In this document: positions 60,736 to 64,000 of the stretch, one piece after another
How the letters are laid out: each line of letters starts with the position of its first letter
Position numbering within the stretch: position 1 is the stretch's first letter
DNA from: Candidatus Brevundimonas colombiensis
GTDB lineage: Bacteria; Pseudomonadota; Alphaproteobacteria; Caulobacterales; Caulobacteraceae
Reading direction: 5' to 3'
DNA length: 64,000 bases
Assembly: GCA_029202665.1 (NCBI GenBank)
Contig: CP119326.1
Span: 1,550,001-1,614,000 of the forward strand
Translations under genes and position numbers: made by a program
The notes under the pieces: model-generated
Told to the model about the DNA's origin: nothing
Seen by the model: the letters and a program-made list of their open reading frames with translations, nothing else
The model's database searches: none

Positions 60736-62955
60736 ATGTCCAGGAACCGACCGATGTTGAAGACCCTTTTCGCGTCCACTGCTTTGGTCGGCGTCCTGGC
60801 GGCGGCCACCCCCTCGGTTTCCGCCGATCCTGACGCACGCGCGGCCGAACTGGTCGGCAGGATGACAGTGCAAGAGCGTGTGTCGCTGCTGCACGGGACA
60901 ATGCCGTTACCGTTCTTTGGTGATGCCCCGATACCGACGGGCGCGATCTTCGGGGCGGGCTATATCACTGGCGTCGAGCGGCTGGGCGTGCCCGCGCTGA
61001 AGGAAACCGACGCCAGCCTGGGCGTGTCCTGGGTGGCGGGTTTGAGAGGGGATGGGGCGACTGCGCTGCCCTCGGGCGTCGCGTTGGCGGCGACCTGGGA
61101 CCCCGCCTTGGCCTACGAAGGCGGCGTCATGATCGGCAGTGAAGCCCGAGCCAAGGGTTTCAATGTCCTGCTGGCGGGCGGCGTCAATCTGACACGCGAT
61201 CCGCGCAATGGCCGGAATTTCGAGTACCTGGGCGAGGATCCTCTGCTGGCGGGAATTCTGGCGGGTGAATCCATCCGTGGCGTTCAAAGCAACCACATCA
61301 TCTCCACGATCAAGCATTTCGCCTTCAACGGAAACGAGAACGGCCGTAATTTCCACAGCACCAACATTGGTGAGGCGGCCGGTCGGGAAAGCGACCTTTT
61401 GGCCTTCCAGATCGCCATCGAGCGCGGACAGCCGGGTTCGGTGATGTGCGCCTACAATCGGGTCAATGATGTCTATGCCTGCGAAAACCCGACCCTGCTG
61501 AACGACGTGCTGAAGCGCGACTGGGGCTACAAGGGCTGGGTGATGTCGGACTGGGGGGCCGTCCACTCGACCGCCGCATTGCTGCATGGCCTCGACCAGC
61601 AGTCGGGCGAACAGTTGGATCGCGCGCCCTTCTTCGGAAGCCTGCTGCTGAATTCGCTGTCGGCCGGTGAAGCCGGTTATGCGGCGCGGGTCGATGACGC
61701 GGCGCGACGGATCGTCCGAACCATGGCCGCGACCGGCCTGCTCGACAATCCCGTCACGCCGGGCGGCGCCATCGATTTCGACCAGAACGCCCAGGTCGCC
61801 CGCCGTGTGGCCGAGCGGGGCATTGTTCTGCTTCGCAACGAGGGGCGCGCGCTTCCATTGGCCCGGACGGCGCGCAATATCCTGGTGATCGGCGACCAAG
61901 CGGACGTGGGCGTCCTGTCAGGCGGCGGATCTTCTCAAGTCGCCGGTCCCGGCGGTCCGGCCGCGACGGTCCGCATCGGCGGTGAGAACGCCCTGGGGCC
62001 CTTCAGCAACGCCCTCTATCATGCGTCTTCGCCCCTGGCGGCGATCAAGGCGGAAGCGCCCAACGCCACGGTGCGGTTCGCGACGGGCCGTTATCCGGCC
62101 GAAGCCGTGCATTTGGCCAAGGAGGCCGATGTGGTCATCGCCTTCGTCGGTCAGTGGACCACGGAGGCGGTGGATGTTCCCGACCTGTCGCTGCCGAACG
62201 GTCAGGACGCCCTGATCGAGGCCGTGGCGGCCGCCAACCCCAACACCATCGTGGTCCTGCAGACGGGCGGCCCGGTCGCCATGCCGTGGCTGAACCACGT
62301 GCCGGCCGTGCTGGAGGCGTGGTATTCGGGTGCAAAGGGCGGCGAGGCCATCGCCGACATTCTGTTTGGTGATGTGAATCCATCCGGCCACCTGCCGGTC
62401 ACCTTCCCCGCCGCCACGGAGCAGTTGCCCCGTCCCGTCCTGCCCGGCATCGATCTGAAGCCTGTGGGCATGGTCGCAATGGGTCAAACGCAGGCGAGCT
62501 TCCCGATCGATTACAACATCGAAGGCTCGGATATCGGCTATCGTTGGTTCAAGGCCCGGAACCAGCGGCCGCTGTTCCCCTTCGGCTTCGGCCTGTCCTA
62601 CACCGACTTCGCCTACAGCGACCTGAAGGTCGAGGGCGGCCAGACCGTGACCGTTCGCTTCAAGATCACCAACACCGGCTCACGCGCGGGGACGGACGTG
62701 CCGCAGGTCTATCTGTCGGATTCGCCTGTTCGGTCGCAACAGCGCCTGATCGGCTTCGAGGCGGTGACGCTTGAGCCGGGTCAGAGCCGCAGCGTCTCCG
62801 TCACCGCGGATCGTCGACTGCTCGCCGATTGGGACGAAGGGCGACATGGCTGGGCCTTGGCCGGCGGCGTCTATCGCGTCTTTGTCGGCGAGGATGCCGC
62901 GACCCCCGTCCTGGAAGGTTCGGCGCGGGTGCGGGCGGCGCGTCTTCGGCCGTGA
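60736..62955 (+). CDS. Exported glycoside hydrolase family 3 beta-glucosidase (third)
   Basis: A 739-residue enzyme with a signal peptide (to about 30, TPSVSADPDA). A second in-frame ATG six codons on is possible. The barrel has ARAKGFNVLLAGGVNLTRDP, KHFAFNGNENGR and nucleophile Asp272 in VMSDWGAVHS. The C-terminal GH3 domain is followed by a fibronectin III-like domain (about 640-735: GTDVPQVYLSD). This is the BglX-like plan that cleaves aryl- and oligo-beta-glucosides. A LacI-type operator is 30 bp upstream. The second LacI gene follows 37 bp after its stop. Confidence 0.93.
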   Translation: MSRNRPMLKTLFASTALVGVLAAATPSVSADPDARAAELVGRMTVQERVSLLHGTMPLPFFGDAPIPTGAIFGAGYITGVERLGVPALKETDASLGVSWVAGLRGDGATALPSGVALAATWDPALAYEGGVMIGSEARAKGFNVLLAGGVNLTRDPRNGRNFEYLGEDPLLAGILAGESIRGVQSNHIISTIKHFAFNGNENGRNFHSTNIGEAAGRESDLLAFQIAIERGQPGSVMCAYNRVNDVYACENPTLLNDVLKRDWGYKGWVMSDWGAVHSTAALLHGLDQQSGEQLDRAPFFGSLLLNSLSAGEAGYAARVDDAARRIVRTMAATGLLDNPVTPGGAIDFDQNAQVARRVAERGIVLLRNEGRALPLARTARNILVIGDQADVGVLSGGGSSQVAGPGGPAATVRIGGENALGPFSNALYHASSPLAAIKAEAPNATVRFATGRYPAEAVHLAKEADVVIAFVGQWTTEAVDVPDLSLPNGQDALIEAVAAANPNTIVVLQTGGPVAMPWLNHVPAVLEAWYSGAKGGEAIADILFGDVNPSGHLPVTFPAATEQLPRPVLPGIDLKPVGMVAMGQTQASFPIDYNIEGSDIGYRWFKARNQRPLFPFGFGLSYTDFAYSDLKVEGGQTVTVRFKITNTGSRAGTDVPQVYLSDSPVRSQQRLIGFEAVTLEPGQSRSVSVTADRRLLADWDEGRHGWALAGGVYRVFVGEDAATPVLEGSARVRAARLRP

Positions 62956-62992
62956 ATCATTGACGTCGCAATCAATCTGTCGTCCTCAGGGC

Positions 62993-63976
62993 GTGCCCGA
63001 CCCCACACCAACCTGGAGCAACGCCGAGTTGAGGCGCCCGACGATCAAGGATGTTGCGGCACATGCGGGGGTCTCCGTCATGGTGGCTTCGCGTGCGCTG
63101 AACAACCAGCCATATGTCAGCGCTGAGGCGGCCAAGCGTGTGAAGGAGGCGGTGGTCGCCCTGGGCTTCCAGCAAAACGCATTCGCCCGGGGGCTCTCCA
63201 GCGACCGCTCCTTCATCGTCGTCATGGTGATCGTCCCCGAGACGCCGGATGCTTCGGGCGAATTCCAGCGTCACGCGCTGCTGCGTTGCCGCGAACTGGG
63301 CTATCATCTGATCGTTGAGCGTGCGCCGGGCGGAGCCGCGCCGACGCCGCTGATCGAAGGCGTCCTGGATCGCGTGCGACCAGAGGCCGTAATCCTCTGG
63401 AACCGAACGGCCGATGATCCGGAAGTCCTGGCCATGCTGGAGCGCCGACAGGTCCCCTACGCCCGCATCGACGCAGACCCGGCCAATCCGGCCGGTCTGA
63501 TCGCCGTGGATCACCAGGGGCTTATGGTCGAGGTGGCGAAGACGGCAGGGCATGACGCACTGGTCTTTGCTCAATCCGACAGCCAGGGCTGGCTGGGCCG
63601 GTTGCGAGGGCAGGCGCTTGGGGCCGCCATGGCTTCAGTCGGCCTGTCGTTCACGCTTGAGGCGGTTGGCGACGGCGGTTTCGACACCGGGCGGGCCTAT
63701 GGGGAAGCGGTCCGTCGGACGGACTATGGGCAAACCGTGTTCCTTTGCGAATCCGCCACCTTCGCCCATGGGTTCCTGTCGGCGTGGGAGGGGGAAGAAG
63801 AGGCGCCCCCGCCATTGATCTGTCTGGAAGACACAAGCAGCCTTCGCCTGCTGGCCCCCGGCGTGACCCGTGGCGTGGCCCCCCTGGCCGCCATGGCGCG
63901 GGCAGCGCTCGACATGCTTCTGACCCGATCGCCTGCACCCCCGCCGATGACGGTGAATCTGCGCAAAGGCGTCTGA
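62993..63976 (+). CDS. LacI-family transcriptional regulator (second)
   Basis: A regulator of about 327 residues. The start is uncertain: GTG at 62993 is taken here, TTG at 63029 is possible, and the frame is open back into the GH3 gene. The helix-turn-helix is clear (RPTIKDVAAHAGVSVMVASR), as is the hinge region, followed by a ligand domain with LLRCRELGYHLIVE. It shares the recognition-helix type of the first LacI protein but has VSVMVAS in place of VSFKTVS, so it may bind a different site. It follows the third GH3 gene closely and is probably co-transcribed. The effector is unknown. Confidence 0.9.
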   Translation: MPDPTPTWSNAELRRPTIKDVAAHAGVSVMVASRALNNQPYVSAEAAKRVKEAVVALGFQQNAFARGLSSDRSFIVVMVIVPETPDASGEFQRHALLRCRELGYHLIVERAPGGAAPTPLIEGVLDRVRPEAVILWNRTADDPEVLAMLERRQVPYARIDADPANPAGLIAVDHQGLMVEVAKTAGHDALVFAQSDSQGWLGRLRGQALGAAMASVGLSFTLEAVGDGGFDTGRAYGEAVRRTDYGQTVFLCESATFAHGFLSAWEGEEEAPPPLICLEDTSSLRLLAPGVTRGVAPLAAMARAALDMLLTRSPAPPPMTVNLRKGV

Positions 63977-64000
63977 TCGCTGTCGCGTATCGCTTCGGGG

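Overview
The window is high-GC alphaproteobacterial chromosome, most like the Caulobacteraceae and within them Brevundimonas. This rests on gene content: several TonB-dependent receptors, a DnaG whose zinc finger has lost its ligands, LacI-controlled glycosidase/receptor loci, an Anbu operon and a Ku/LigD pair. The species call is inference. I saw no rRNA, tRNA or CRISPR.

Layout. (1) 1-2817: Anbu proteasome-like operon (ATP-grasp tail, alpha-E protein, transglutaminase, Anbu peptidase). (2) 2822-10582: iron block with a siderophore-type receptor, a PiuC-like dioxygenase, and a run of PepSY protein, DUF2271, DUF4198, ApbE and flavoreductase genes. Three 17-bp TTGC-N9-GCAA dyads precede its transcription units. 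(3) 10701-29679: mostly housekeeping. It holds a Mur ligase/LD-carboxypeptidase pair, dnaG, rpoD, an extensin-family lipoprotein, LigD facing Ku, small VOC and DUF1428 enzymes with an HxlR regulator, a DEAD-box helicase, an Mpo1-like protein, a secreted two-repeat protein, a 3D-domain protein and dusA. (4) 29633-about 40160: a mobile island at the 5' end of dusA. It carries an intact tyrosine integrase, an AAA+ ATPase next to a subtilisin-like protease (candidate defence pair), an unknown protein and hipBA. A second diverged copy of the dusA-start/integrase-start sequence (37841 to about 38098) shows that a related element once sat in tandem. The right edge is broken: a truncated TonB receptor is joined out of frame to the tail of a histidine kinase. 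(5) 40538-63976: a catabolic region with three GH3 enzymes, a TonB receptor, a tannase/feruloyl-esterase, a carboxylesterase and two LacI regulators. An AtuA-type module (LysR, AtuA in two pieces, CitMHS transporter, large secreted hydrolase) lies inside it.

How the genes work together. In region 2 a likely circuit runs from the inner-membrane flavoreductase and PepSY protein to a covalently flavinylated DUF2271 protein; its sequence has an ApbE-type acceptor motif ending at Thr102. This would serve periplasmic ferric reduction behind the receptor. In region 5 five copies of a LacI-type operator (consensus ATGGTAnCGyTGTCA) precede the three GH3 genes, the receptor and the carboxylesterase. 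They define one regulon, probably for glycosides of aromatic or esterified aglycones. The strongest candidates for something little described are the ATPase/subtilase pair with its unknown neighbour on the dusA island, and the flavinylated iron-reduction chain.
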